Assembly: GCA_029210545.1 (NCBI GenBank)
Contig: JARGFV010000031.1
Span: forward strand, 1 to 25,468
Length of the DNA: 25,468 bases
Source of the DNA: a bacterium
Lineage (GTDB): Bacteria; BMS3Abin14
Reading direction: 5' to 3'
Part shown: piece by piece, positions 8,187-15,324 of the stretch
Numbering within the stretch: position 1 is the first letter of the stretch
Layout of the letters: every line of letters starts with the position of its first letter
Position numbers and translations under genes: made by a program
Notes under the pieces: model-generated
Seen by the model: only the letters and a program-made list of their open reading frames with translations
Database searches by the model: none
What the model was told of the DNA's origin: nothing

Positions 8187-8320
8187 GACTATTCACGAGG
8201 TTCTTTTCCGTTCCGGCTGCGTTGCTGTGTCGTTCGCTTGTGCGGAATACTAAAGTATGCCTCCGCGCTCACTCCACAGTCGCCTTGCCGGAACGAAAAA
8301 CTCCTCTCGTGACTATGTCC
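8187..8320. repeat. Palindromic element of about 134 bp
   Basis: Outer arms GGACTATTCACGAG (from 8187) and CTCGTGACTATGTCC (to 8320) match with small gaps. Inner arms GTTCCGGC and GCCGGAAC pair, and the centre is AATACTAAAGTAT. The layout is that of a REP/MITE-like element. It starts 26 bases upstream of the glycosyltransferase start codon, so it lies where that gene's promoter would be. Confidence 0.65.
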
Positions 8321-8327
8321 GGGCAAC

Positions 8328-8424
8328 CCCGCATAATTCATGATGTTTATCGTGCCATTCCCATTTATCTTTAATTGCCACACAGTTAGCTGACATCTCA
8401 TCACCATCATGAATAATGCGGGCT
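8328..8424. repeat. Second inverted-repeat element, MITE-like
   Basis: CCGCATAATTCATGATG (about 8329-8345) and CATCATGAATAATGCGG (about 8407-8423) are reverse complements with one mismatch over 17 bp, enclosing about 60 bases with no gene. The arms are AT-richer than the flanking genes, as in a non-autonomous insertion element. No matching transposase is visible. Confidence 0.5.
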
Positions 8425-8610
8425 AGATATAGTTTTTCGGAAGTAGCATTTAGACCGAAAAAAACAAATATATGGCACATTTGGTAATTCACCGGAGTTA
8501 TTTACCGGTTTAATGCTCTTGTTTTCAAGAAAAGACCCAAAAAAGGGCTTTCCGAAAAACCTATAGCAGCGTGTCAAGAGGTTTTCCGACACGCTGCTAG
8601 CGCTTAGCTC
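8425..8610. other. AT-rich palindromic spacer
   Basis: No gene supported. Imperfect inverted copies of ATAGTTTTTCGGAAG occur near 8431 and 8549, with a strong hairpin at 8564-8599 inside the gene-proximal end. Together with the two preceding elements this forms a stretch of more than 400 bases of nested palindromes between the glycosyltransferase and the next gene. Confidence 0.5.
8551..8599 (-). terminator. Hairpin terminator of the exported-protein gene
   Basis: TAGCAGCGTGTC (8564-8575) and GACACGCTGCTA (8588-8599) pair perfectly over 12 bp with a 12-nt loop. Read on the minus strand, the stem stands 11 bases after the stop codon at 8611 and is soon followed by a run of five T (TATAGGTTTTTCGG). 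Confidence 0.6.
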
Positions 8611-9057
8611 TCACTTCAAGAATTTCGCTTCCACGGTCCGATCGCCGAGGCGGATCTGGATCGGGTTGGCCAGGGTGAACTCCTCGGGAAGGATGAGGTA
8701 CCCTTTGTAGATATTCCCCCTGATGTTCGTAACGCACAGGAGGGGGCGCCACCTGTTTTCCCCCTGGTCCATCATGAGCATGCTGCACAGTTCCTGGGGT
8801 TCCTTGGTGTTGATGTCCATCTGAAGGATCACATTGGTGATCCCGTTTTCCTCCCTGACCTGCGCCTCCAGCTTCTCGTCGTACTGGACAACAGCCGAAA
8901 CGATGCACGCATTGGTGTCACGGCTGCTGATCCAGAAGGAGCTGCGGGCCTGGAGCTGGTGAGGCCAGACCGTCAAAAGGAAAAGGACGGCAATAAGCAG
9001 GGCCGGGGCCTTCCGCCATGTCAAAACGATTTTTTTCACAAGGCAAGAATACAACAA
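8611..9057 (-). CDS. Hypothetical exported protein
   Basis: I do not recognise this protein. After a short charged start it has a classic signal peptide (APALLIAVLFLLTVW, then a probable cleavage site near LQARSS), so it is exported. The mature part of about 115 residues is probably beta-rich, with three Cys (NACIV, LCSML, LLCVT) and the end LGDRTVEAKFLK. The start is uncertain. A TTG at 9057 has AAGGA eight bases upstream; a GTG at 9039 gives a tidier signal peptide; an ATG at 9129 would add 24 residues that read through a repeat-like stretch. A strong hairpin follows the stop. Confidence 0.65.
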   Translation of the reverse strand: MLYSCLVKKIVLTWRKAPALLIAVLFLLTVWPHQLQARSSFWISSRDTNACIVSAVVQYDEKLEAQVREENGITNVILQMDINTKEPQELCSMLMMDQGENRWRPLLCVTNIRGNIYKGYLILPEEFTLANPIQIRLGDRTVEAKFLK

Positions 9058-9141
9058 GCCTCCCTTCCTTTCAAGAGTGAGGCTTGCGTTCGTGATTCGG
9101 GTCTTCCCCAACCACCATTCACGAGTCACCAGTCACGGCCC

Positions 9142-10047
9142 TTATATTATCTTGTTCAACGGATATTCGATGATCCCCTCCGCGCCGCCTTCCAGGAGAA
9201 GGGGGACGAGGCGCCGTACCGTTTCCTCCGAGACCACGGACTCCACCGAGTACCAGTCGCTCTGGTGGAGCCCGGCCACGGTGGGGGCGTTCAGGCTGGG
9301 AAGGAGGCTCACGATCTTGTCCAGGTCGTCCCGGTGGATATTGAGCTTGAGACCCACCATGCCGATGGCTTTTTCGGCCCCCTTGAGCAGCATGGCGATG
9401 GTGTCGATCTTCTTTCGCCTGAACGGATCCTTGTACGCCTGCTTGTTGGCTATGAGGTACGGTTTGGACTGCATCATCTCGTGGATGATCTCCAGCCCGT
9501 GGGCGCGGATCGTGCTGCCGGTCTCGGTCACTTCCACCGCGGCGTCGGCGATCCCCTCCACGACCTTGGCTTCCGTTGTCCCCCAGGAGTAGTCCACCTT
9601 GACGTCGATGTTGCGTTCGGCGAAATACCGGCGGGTGAACTGGACCAGTTCCGTGGAGATCCGCCTGCCGGCCAGATCCTCGATGGTCTTGTAGGAGCTG
9701 TCCCTGGGAACGATGACCACCCACCGGGCCGGCCGGCTGCTGACCTTGGAATAGGCGAGTTCTTCCACCCAGGCCACGTCGGAGTCGTTCTCCAGGATCC
9801 AGTCCCTGCCCGTGATACCGGCGTCCAGAATCCCTTCCTCCACGAAGCGGGACATCTCCTGGGCCCGGACGAGGGAGCAGGTCAGTTCGGGGTCGTCCAC
9901 GGTTGGGAAGTAGCTCCTCGATCCGCGGTTGATGCGCCACCCGGCTCTCCTGAAAAGGTCTATGGTCGCCTCTTCAAGGCTGCCTTTGGGGATACCAAGC
10001 TTAAGGGTGTCCCCGTTCCCGTTAAGAGGTCTTTTGTATTCAGTCAA
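9142..10047 (-). CDS. hisG: ATP phosphoribosyltransferase, long form (histidine biosynthesis step 1)
   Basis: 301 residues. HisG condenses ATP and PRPP to phosphoribosyl-ATP. Landmarks seen are [10 protein letters not shown] near the start, DAGITGRDW, the PRPP-region [16 protein letters not shown], and a C-terminal ACT-like domain (from about residue 225) that marks the long, hexameric, HisZ-independent form. That domain is the usual site of feedback inhibition by histidine. I chose the TTG at 10047, not the ATG at 10101, because AAAGGA lies seven bases upstream of it and the longer start would translate through an intergenic repeat. No other his genes are present in the window. Confidence 0.95.
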   Translation of the reverse strand: MTEYKRPLNGNGDTLKLGIPKGSLEEATIDLFRRAGWRINRGSRSYFPTVDDPELTCSLVRAQEMSRFVEEGILDAGITGRDWILENDSDVAWVEELAYSKVSSRPARWVVIVPRDSSYKTIEDLAGRRISTELVQFTRRYFAERNIDVKVDYSWGTTEAKVVEGIADAAVEVTETGSTIRAHGLEIIHEMMQSKPYLIANKQAYKDPFRRKKIDTIAMLLKGAEKAIGMVGLKLNIHRDDLDKIVSLLPSLNAPTVAGLHQSDWYSVESVVSEETVRRLVPLLLEGGAEGIIEYPLNKII

Positions 10048-10065
10048 GATGGGTTCCTTTCGGGA

Positions 10066-10192
10066 AAGTTTACGGTTCACAGTCCACGGTTTACAGTTCA
10101 CTGCTCAAAAACCGATAACTGCAAACGGTTTTCAGTTTCAAAGCTCCTGCAAGGAGCAACAACCGTTAACTGTACACTGTGAACAGTTAACT
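10066..10192. repeat. TTTACAGTTCAC-type repeats and three hairpins between ychF-like gene and hisG
   Basis: Words AGTTCAC/GGTTCAC/GTTTACAG run through 10066-10110. Three perfect small inverted repeats follow: AAAACCG (10108-10114) with CGGTTTT (10126-10132); GCTCCT (10143-10148) with AGGAGC (10152-10157); and GTTAACTGT (10165-10173) with ACAGTTAAC (10183-10191). The last one touches the stop codon of the YchF-like gene. They may end the ychF-like transcript or shape the hisG leader; no T-run makes either certain. Confidence 0.6.
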
Positions 10193-10193
10193 C

Positions 10194-11246
10194 CTATATA
10201 TTAAACCTCACGTGGAAGATCTCTCCGTCTTTCACGATGTAATCCTTTCCCTCGATGCGGAGCTTGCCGACCTCCTTCGCCTTCGTCAGTCCTCCCAGGG
10301 CGATGCATTCATCGTAGGCCATGACTTCGGCCCTGATGAACCCCCGCTCCAGGTCGGTGTGGATCTTTCCCGCCGCTTTGGCCGCGGGTGTGCCCTCGGG
10401 GATCGTCCAGGCATGGACCTCTTTTTCCCCCACCGTAAAAAAGGTGACGATGTGCAGCTGCTCGAAAAGGGTGGCCATGAACCGTTCCCTGGCAGATACC
10501 TCGATGCCGAGGTCGGCCAGAAAAGGCGCTCTCTCACTTTCGGGTATCTCCAGGGTCTCGAATTCCGCAAGGGCAGGAATCTCAAGGTAGTCCATGCCTT
10601 CACGGAGACAGCGGTCGGCAAGATCCGGGAACCTGAGGGCTCCCGCACCTTCGGCTCCCTGATTGGCGATCACGAGGAGGGGAACGAGAGTGAGAAAGTT
10701 GTATCCGGAAAGGGTCTTCAGCTCTTCCTTGTCAAGACTAAGCCGCCTGATGGGCTGTCCTTCCTCAAGGCCGTCCTTGAGCCTGCCCAGCAGCTGGGCC
10801 TCCCTCGAAGAGTGCTTGCCCTCCTTTTCGAGACGCTCAAGGCGGTTCTCGATGGGCATGAGGTCGGCAATGGCGAATTCCTGAAGGAGCGATTCAAGCT
10901 CCGTTGAAAGTTCGTCAGCCTTGCGGCACACCTCTGACAAGGGGGCGTCGAAACCGCGCAGAACCAGTACCAGGGCATCCAGGCCGGCCGTCCGGGCCAG
11001 GGTTTCCTTCCGCAGGCCGCCTCCCTCCTGGGGCCGCAGATCTCCCATCTCGACGACATCCACATGAAGCGGGGTGATCTTCTTCGGCCGGAAAAGGTCA
11101 ACCAGCTGATCCAGTCTGGGATCGTCCACGATAATGGAACGGATCTCCGGCCCTCCGTGCTTTCCGGCAAGTTCCGGATCTTCGGAAAGGAGGGCTAGAA
11201 GGGTGGTAACCCCGGAGCCCGAGTATCCTGCTAATCCAATTTTCAT
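10194..11246 (-). CDS. YchF/Obg-related GTPase-like protein with C-terminal TGS/DUF933 domain
   Basis: 350 residues. The N-terminal P-loop is GYSGSGVTT (residues about 7-15), compared with GxPNxGKST in YchF; the invariant Lys appears replaced by Val, which makes nucleotide hydrolysis doubtful. The G4-like motif is ANQGAEG. A coiled-coil insert spans about 120-165. The C-terminus (TFFTVGEKEVHAWTI; KEVGKLRIEGKDY; FHVRFNI) matches the YchF TGS-like DUF933 domain closely. YchF itself is a ribosome-associated ATPase. This looks like a diverged paralog, and I withhold the gene symbol for that reason. Confidence 0.85.
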   Translation of the reverse strand: MKIGLAGYSGSGVTTLLALLSEDPELAGKHGGPEIRSIIVDDPRLDQLVDLFRPKKITPLHVDVVEMGDLRPQEGGGLRKETLARTAGLDALVLVLRGFDAPLSEVCRKADELSTELESLLQEFAIADLMPIENRLERLEKEGKHSSREAQLLGRLKDGLEEGQPIRRLSLDKEELKTLSGYNFLTLVPLLVIANQGAEGAGALRFPDLADRCLREGMDYLEIPALAEFETLEIPESERAPFLADLGIEVSARERFMATLFEQLHIVTFFTVGEKEVHAWTIPEGTPAAKAAGKIHTDLERGFIRAEVMAYDECIALGGLTKAKEVGKLRIEGKDYIVKDGEIFHVRFNI

Positions 11247-11343
11247 GATAATTTTGATTTCAGTATCCAGTATCCGGTAGCCGGAATATACCGAATCCCG
11301 AACACTTGCCTTTTAAAAGAGTGCGTTGTTAATTATAGTTCCG

Positions 11344-11376
11344 TTTACTGATTACTGATTACTGATTACTGATTGT
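11344..11376. repeat. CTGATTA tandem repeat
   Basis: Four near-perfect copies of the 7-nt unit ACTGATT stand between the divergent YchF-like and PflX-like genes. About 60 bases away (11259-11290) CAGTATC/CCGGTAGC words form another short run. No gene product can be assigned to either. Confidence 0.8.
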
Positions 11377-11416
11377 TACCACCTTTCCAAGACCCTCACA
11401 AGCCCGGAGGAGGATT

Positions 11417-12322
11417 GTGGAACGGTTCGTGCCAGGCTACCTGCAGATAGAGGCCGGTGTGTTCCAGCGCAGGATCCGGACCCTCAGGGAGATCGCCTCC
11501 CCGTGCGGGTTGTGCCCAAGACGATGCGGGTCCCTGCGGGGGGAAGGTGAAGAAGGCTACTGCCGCACCGGGTTCGGCCCCTTCGTAAGCTCGGTGCACC
11601 CTCACCACGGCGAGGAGGCTCCCCTGACCGGGGCCGGCGGTTCGGGGGCCATCTTCCTTGCGGGATGCAACCTGGGCTGTATCTTCTGCCAGAACTACGA
11701 CATCAGCCACCTGGGCGGCGGACGGATGATCACCGTCAAGGCTCTGGCCGAGGCAATGCTGTCCCTTCAGCATGCGGGTTGCCATAACATCAACTTCGTC
11801 AGCCCCTCCCACCAGGTCCACTCCATCGTCGAGGCGGTCATGCTGGCTGCCGGAGCCGGGCTGACAGTCCCCCTTGTCTACAATACCGGAAGCTATGACT
11901 CTGCCGAGACCCTCCGCCTTCTGGATGGTATCTTCGACATCTACATGCCTGACCTGAAGTTCACCGACAGTAAAACCGCCCTGAAACTGGCCGGCGCCGC
12001 CGACTACCCTGATGTCGCCAGGCAGGCCATCAGGGAGATGCATCGCCAGGTGGGAGACCTCGTCACAGATGAAAGGGGCGTTGCGCTGCGGGGCCTCCTG
12101 GTCCGCCATCTTGTCCTGCCCCACGACCTGGCGGGATCCGGCGAGGCGTTCCGGTTCCTGGCCGAGGAGATCTCCGTCAACACTTATCTCAACGTCATGG
12201 GCCAGTACCGGCCCTGTTTCGAATCCGCGGGTCAGCCCGGTATCGGTGACTCCCTTTCCCGGAGCGACTATCTGAATGTCCTCGAGCTGGCACTTAAATG
12301 GGGGTTGAGGAGGCTTGATTGA
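11417..12322 (+). CDS. Radical SAM protein, PflX-like (COG1313)
   Basis: 301 residues. An N-terminal Cys set (CGLCPRRC, then GYCRTG) precedes the radical SAM motif CNLGCIFCQN near residue 88. This layout is that of the PflX/COG1313 group, proteins related to pyruvate formate-lyase activase. Later blocks (VYNTGSYDS, DIYMPDLKF, RHLVLPHDLAGS, NVMGQYRP) fit the same group. Such enzymes use SAM and a 4Fe-4S cluster, but the target of this group is not clearly known. GGAGGAGG stands upstream of the GTG start. No partner glycyl-radical enzyme is in the window. Confidence 0.9.
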   Translation: MERFVPGYLQIEAGVFQRRIRTLREIASPCGLCPRRCGSLRGEGEEGYCRTGFGPFVSSVHPHHGEEAPLTGAGGSGAIFLAGCNLGCIFCQNYDISHLGGGRMITVKALAEAMLSLQHAGCHNINFVSPSHQVHSIVEAVMLAAGAGLTVPLVYNTGSYDSAETLRLLDGIFDIYMPDLKFTDSKTALKLAGAADYPDVARQAIREMHRQVGDLVTDERGVALRGLLVRHLVLPHDLAGSGEAFRFLAEEISVNTYLNVMGQYRPCFESAGQPGIGDSLSRSDYLNVLELALKWGLRRLD

Positions 12323-12908
12323 GCGTCCGAACAAGCCATCAAACGCCGATTTTTATTCTCCCGGGCTTTTCCGGAACCTGGGGCCTGGAAGCCGGATCGG
12401 CCGGCATCCGGTTGTTTAACACTGTTTTGACATTTTTCTTGACATGAACGAAACATCGTTTTACCATTCACAACAAAGGGTAAGGGGGCTGAAAGCCCCT
12501 CCCACCAGAATCCTTTAAAAACAGGCCGTTATAAAGATAAATAGCGGTATTTACGGGCCTGGCTTTTCTATAAACACTGTTTTAATTCTTGAAATGTCAC
12601 CGGCCTGGACAGCATTGGAGCCGGACTAAAGCGAGAGACACAATCCCTTGTGAAAGGAGGTGGAGCCGAGCGCCGATCACAACACCGGCTTAACGCAGCC
12701 GGTGCAGGGCCAGGTGTCATTATGGCCCATCAGGCATCGGGGCGGGTCCCACGTAAAGAGCAGGCCCCGCACCCCCGCACGGAATCCGGGCACAAGACCG
12801 GAGCCGGACACAAGACCGGAGCGGCAGGATAACGAGACGCTTCGGGCAACGTGATGTGATTAACCCTGGAGGGGTAGGGATCCCTCCCACTGAGTTATGG
12901 AGGAATCA
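12323..12908 (+). other. 586-base gap: leader region of the OFA transporter
   Basis: No protein gene supported. It contains a promoter candidate (12439-12467), a GGGGCTGAAAGCCCC hairpin (12486-12500), a degenerate palindrome related to 3020-3070 (from 12513), a hairpin CACCGGC/GCCGGTG (12683-12704), a tandem ACAAGACCGGAGC (about 12792-12823) and GGAGGG/CCCTCC (12869-12886). If the promoter is right, the transcript has a leader of about 435 nt, unusually long, and GC-rich structure fills its second half. Confidence 0.5.
12439..12467 (+). promoter_or_regulatory. Candidate promoter for the OFA transporter with internal palindrome
   Basis: TTGACA at 12439-12444, a 17-bp spacer and TACCAT at 12462-12467. 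The spacer contains AACGA-AACA-TCGTT, a short inverted repeat where a repressor could sit. A second TTGACA at 12427 has no good -10 at the right distance. Confidence 0.4.
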
Positions 12909-14171
12909 ATGGAACAAAATCTCGGTAACAGATGGCGGTTCGTCGGGGCTGCGCTTATCATGCAGCTTTGTCTCGGCGTGCTGTACTCCTGGTCCGTGTT
13001 CAGGGGCCCGCTGGAGGCCCTGCACGGCTGGGACAAGACCCAGAGCATCGCACCTTACCGGTGGTCGGTTCTCATGTTCACCGTGGCCATGATCTTCGCC
13101 GGGTTCTGGCAGGACAAGAAGGGCCCGAGACTCGTCGGTAGCGTCGGGGGTATTCTCCTCGGCACCGGCTGTCTGCTGGCGTCCTTCATCGGCAACACCC
13201 CCGGCGGAATGATCTTCGCCTACGGTGTCCTCGGCGGCCTCGGTGTGGGCTTCGCCTACGTTACGCCCATCGCCACCTGTGTTAAGTGGTTCCCGGACAA
13301 ACGCGGAATGATCGTCGGCCTCGCGGTCATGGGTTTCGGCGCCGGCTCCCTCATCTTCGCGCCTCTCATTGAAAAACTCATCGGATCCAACCCGGACGCT
13401 TTCGCCCAGACGATTCCGAGAACCTTCATCATCATGGCGATCACCTTCTACATCTGCGTCATCGGCGCCGCCCAGGTTTACAAGGTCCCCCCCGTCGGCT
13501 ATCGCCCGCCCGGCTGGTCACCGCCCGCAACTGCCGGCGCTCCCACCAAAGAGGACTACTCTCCTGGTGAGATGATCAAGACGTGGCAGTTCTACGTTCT
13601 GTGGATCATGTACTTCCTCGGCACCTCGGTGGGTATCACCGCCATCGGGCAGGCCAAACCGATCATCGTGGAGCTCTCCAAGGGCGCCGCGGTCATGTCG
13701 GGTGGTGCCGCCCTCGGCATCATGTCCCTGTTTAACGGCGTGGGCCGCCTTGCCTGGGGGACCACCTCCGACAAGATCGGCCGAAACATGACGACCGCCC
13801 TTATGTACGGCACCTACGTCATCGCCTGCCTGTTCCTCCTCAGGAACGCCCAGAACTTCTGGCAGGTCCTTATCGGCCTGTGTGTCGTCGGTTTCTCCTA
13901 CGGCGGATACCTGGCCCTGATGCCCTCCTTTACGGCCGACTACTTCGGCGCCAAGAACGTGGGCGCCAACTACGGCATCCTGTTTACCGCATGGGGCATC
14001 TGCGGGTTCGTGGTTCCCGGCTACTTTGCCGGCATCATGAAGGCTGCCAAGGCAGCGGGCAACGTCGCCGGTGGCTACAACAAGGTCTATTTTATCCTCG
14101 CCATGATGTCCATTATCGGCGCGGTGCTCTGCTTCGTTGTCAAGCGCCCCGTCCAGGAAGTAGGCAGTTAG
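12909..14171 (+). CDS. OFA-family MFS transporter (oxalate/formate antiporter-like)
   Basis: 420 residues with about 12 membrane segments. It matches the OFA family of the major facilitator superfamily: LCLGVLYSWSVFRGPLE near the start, GVGFAYVTPIATCVKWFPDKRG after the fourth helix, and SYGGYLALMPSFTADYFG and YGILFTAWGICGFVVPG late in the protein. OFA members exchange organic anions such as oxalate, formate or lactate; the substrate here cannot be read from sequence. I prefer the ATG at 12909 because GGAGGAA lies six bases upstream; the ATG at 12897 has none. A strong terminator follows. Confidence 0.93.
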   Translation: MEQNLGNRWRFVGAALIMQLCLGVLYSWSVFRGPLEALHGWDKTQSIAPYRWSVLMFTVAMIFAGFWQDKKGPRLVGSVGGILLGTGCLLASFIGNTPGGMIFAYGVLGGLGVGFAYVTPIATCVKWFPDKRGMIVGLAVMGFGAGSLIFAPLIEKLIGSNPDAFAQTIPRTFIIMAITFYICVIGAAQVYKVPPVGYRPPGWSPPATAGAPTKEDYSPGEMIKTWQFYVLWIMYFLGTSVGITAIGQAKPIIVELSKGAAVMSGGAALGIMSLFNGVGRLAWGTTSDKIGRNMTTALMYGTYVIACLFLLRNAQNFWQVLIGLCVVGFSYGGYLALMPSFTADYFGAKNVGANYGILFTAWGICGFVVPGYFAGIMKAAKAAGNVAGGYNKVYFILAMMSIIGAVLCFVVKRPVQEVGS

Positions 14172-14198
14172 ACAAGGATCTGTCGATCCTGAAGCTCA

Positions 14199-14233
14199 AA
14201 AAAAAGGGCGGCTCGAAAGAGCCGCCCTTTTTC
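14199..14233. terminator. Bidirectional terminator
   Basis: GGGCGGCTC and GAGCCGCCC pair perfectly (14206-14227) around a GAAA tetraloop. A T-run follows and an A-run precedes, so it can end the OFA gene from the left and the PxxKW gene from the right. Confidence 0.93.
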
Positions 14234-14256
14234 TATCCCGTAAAACGGCAACCTTA

Positions 14257-14544
14257 TTACCGGCCGGCCGCCGCCCTTTTTGATGCCTTGAGGGGGTTGA
14301 TCTTGGCCTGAGCCACAACCGGCGCCTCCTTCACCACGTGCGTGGCATAGTTGCAGACACCCATGTTCCATTTGGCCGACGGGTTGGCACTGGTGGTGCA
14401 ATAGTAATCCTCGTCGATCTCCTTGATGTGATTACAACCCTCACAGGCCTGCACGACCGGATCGCAATGACCGCCGTTGTAGGTGCAGCCCTGCCGGGTC
14501 ATGAACACGCAATCGATTTCTTCCTTCAAGACAGTACAGATCAT
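14257..14544 (-). CDS. PxxKW family cysteine-rich protein
   Basis: 95 residues with eight Cys (positions 3, 12, 20, 27, 34, 37, 49 and 64) and the motif PSAKW at 55-59. This fits the small 'PxxKW' Cys-rich family found in anaerobic deltaproteobacteria. The function is not known; the Cys set could bind a metal or an iron-sulfur cluster. The tail (AQAKINPLKASKR) is basic and Ala-rich. AGGAGGAATTGAAA precedes the ATG at 14544, which decides the start over the longer frame from 14595. It converges with the OFA transporter on a shared terminator. Confidence 0.85.
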   Translation of the reverse strand: MICTVLKEEIDCVFMTRQGCTYNGGHCDPVVQACEGCNHIKEIDEDYYCTTSANPSAKWNMGVCNYATHVVKEAPVVAQAKINPLKASKRAAAGR

Positions 14545-14664
14545 TTTCAATTCCTCCTGATACGAATGACTGCGCAACGAGGCGCTTTGACACAAAAGGG
14601 GAATTCTATAGTATCTTTGGAGACAAATGGCAAGCCATTTTTATCTAATACAGAATTGGGAACA

Positions 14665-14685
14665 TGGAAGGTGGAAGGTGGAAGA
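14665..14685. repeat. GGAAGGT tandem
   Basis: Three copies of GGAAGGT or a near variant stand in the gap upstream of queH. A CTTCCACCT stretch near 14746 is its approximate reverse complement, so the two could pair across about 75 bases. Confidence 0.55.
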
Positions 14686-14775
14686 AAACTTTTCAAGCTT
14701 GTTAAACAACGCAGGCCATCACAAGATCACAGGTGTTGCCTTGCTTCCACCTCCCCTGTTCTTCCTTCCTCCTTC

Positions 14776-14808
14776 GCAAATATGAAGAAGCTCCTTCTTC
14801 ATATTTGC
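14776..14808 (+). promoter_or_regulatory. Perfect hairpin enclosing the queH start codon
   Basis: GCAAATATGAAGAAG (14776-14790) and CTTCTTCATATTTGC (14794-14808) are perfect 15-bp reverse complements with a 3-nt loop. The ATG of queH (14782) lies inside the first arm. No Shine-Dalgarno sequence precedes it; the upstream bases are pyrimidine-rich. Such a stem would block initiation unless opened. Confidence 0.75.
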
Positions 14809-15324
14809 TGCGCCCCCGACGCTACCATCGGTATTGAACGCCTCACCTCCGGGTGGGACGCCCGTGGCTTTTTCTACAACCCCAACATCCATCCGCCCCA
14901 GGAATACGACCGGCGTCTTGCCGCGATGAACAGGCTGTCAGAAGCTACCGGCTTTCCTTTTCTTACCGGAGAGTACAACCCCGGGGAGTGGATGGTCATG
15001 GTTCAGGGGCTGGAAGGGGAGCCGGAAAAAGGCCGCCGTTGCGAGATCTGCATCCGGGACCGTTTGCGACGGACGGCCCGGGAGGCAAGGGACGGAGCAT
15101 ATGACGCTTTCGCCGCCGTCCTCACCGTCAGCCCCCACAAGAACGCGGCCATGGTCAACCGGCTCGGCACAGAGGCTGCCCTGGAATACGGCGTCGAGTA
15201 CCTGCCCACAGACCTGAAAAAGATGGACGGTTTCAAGCGGAGCGTCCAGCTCAGCCGGGAGATGGGCATCTACAGACAGGATTACTGCGGATGCGAATTC
15301 AGCCGAAAACGCGAAGTTTTGTGA
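14782..15324 (+). CDS. queH: QueH-type epoxyqueuosine reductase
   Basis: 180 residues. QueH reduces epoxyqueuosine to queuosine in tRNA, the last step of Q biosynthesis in organisms that use it in place of QueG. Family landmarks: KKLLLHICCAP at the start, GFFYNPNIHP, GEYNPGEWM, RRCEICIRDRL, LTVSPHKNA, PTDLKKMDG and YRQDYCGCEFS at the end. The Cys pairs are candidate iron-sulfur ligands. The opening reads CCAPD, whereas many members have CCAPC; I believe CCAPD also occurs in homologs. The start follows the family N-terminus although no ribosome binding site is seen and the codon is buried in a hairpin. Confidence 0.93.
   Translation: MKKLLLHICCAPDATIGIERLTSGWDARGFFYNPNIHPPQEYDRRLAAMNRLSEATGFPFLTGEYNPGEWMVMVQGLEGEPEKGRRCEICIRDRLRRTAREARDGAYDAFAAVLTVSPHKNAAMVNRLGTEAALEYGVEYLPTDLKKMDGFKRSVQLSREMGIYRQDYCGCEFSRKREVL

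Noticed and set aside
8407-8592. 61-codon frame in the palindromic spacer
   Set aside because: No ribosome site, AT-rich repeat sequence, no recognisable protein.
8959-10182. 407-codon open frame on the plus strand opposite hisG
   Set aside because: hisG on the minus strand is certain from its motifs; the plus-strand frame has no recognisable domain.
12650-12832. Small frames in the OFA leader near an AAAGGAGGTGGAG sequence
   Set aside because: The purine run abuts or overlaps the possible start codons, so spacing is wrong, and the translation is only the tandem repeat; structured leader RNA is more likely.
12640-12908. Cobalamin, THF or other known riboswitch in the OFA leader
   Set aside because: I looked for the conserved B12-box and other motifs and did not find them.
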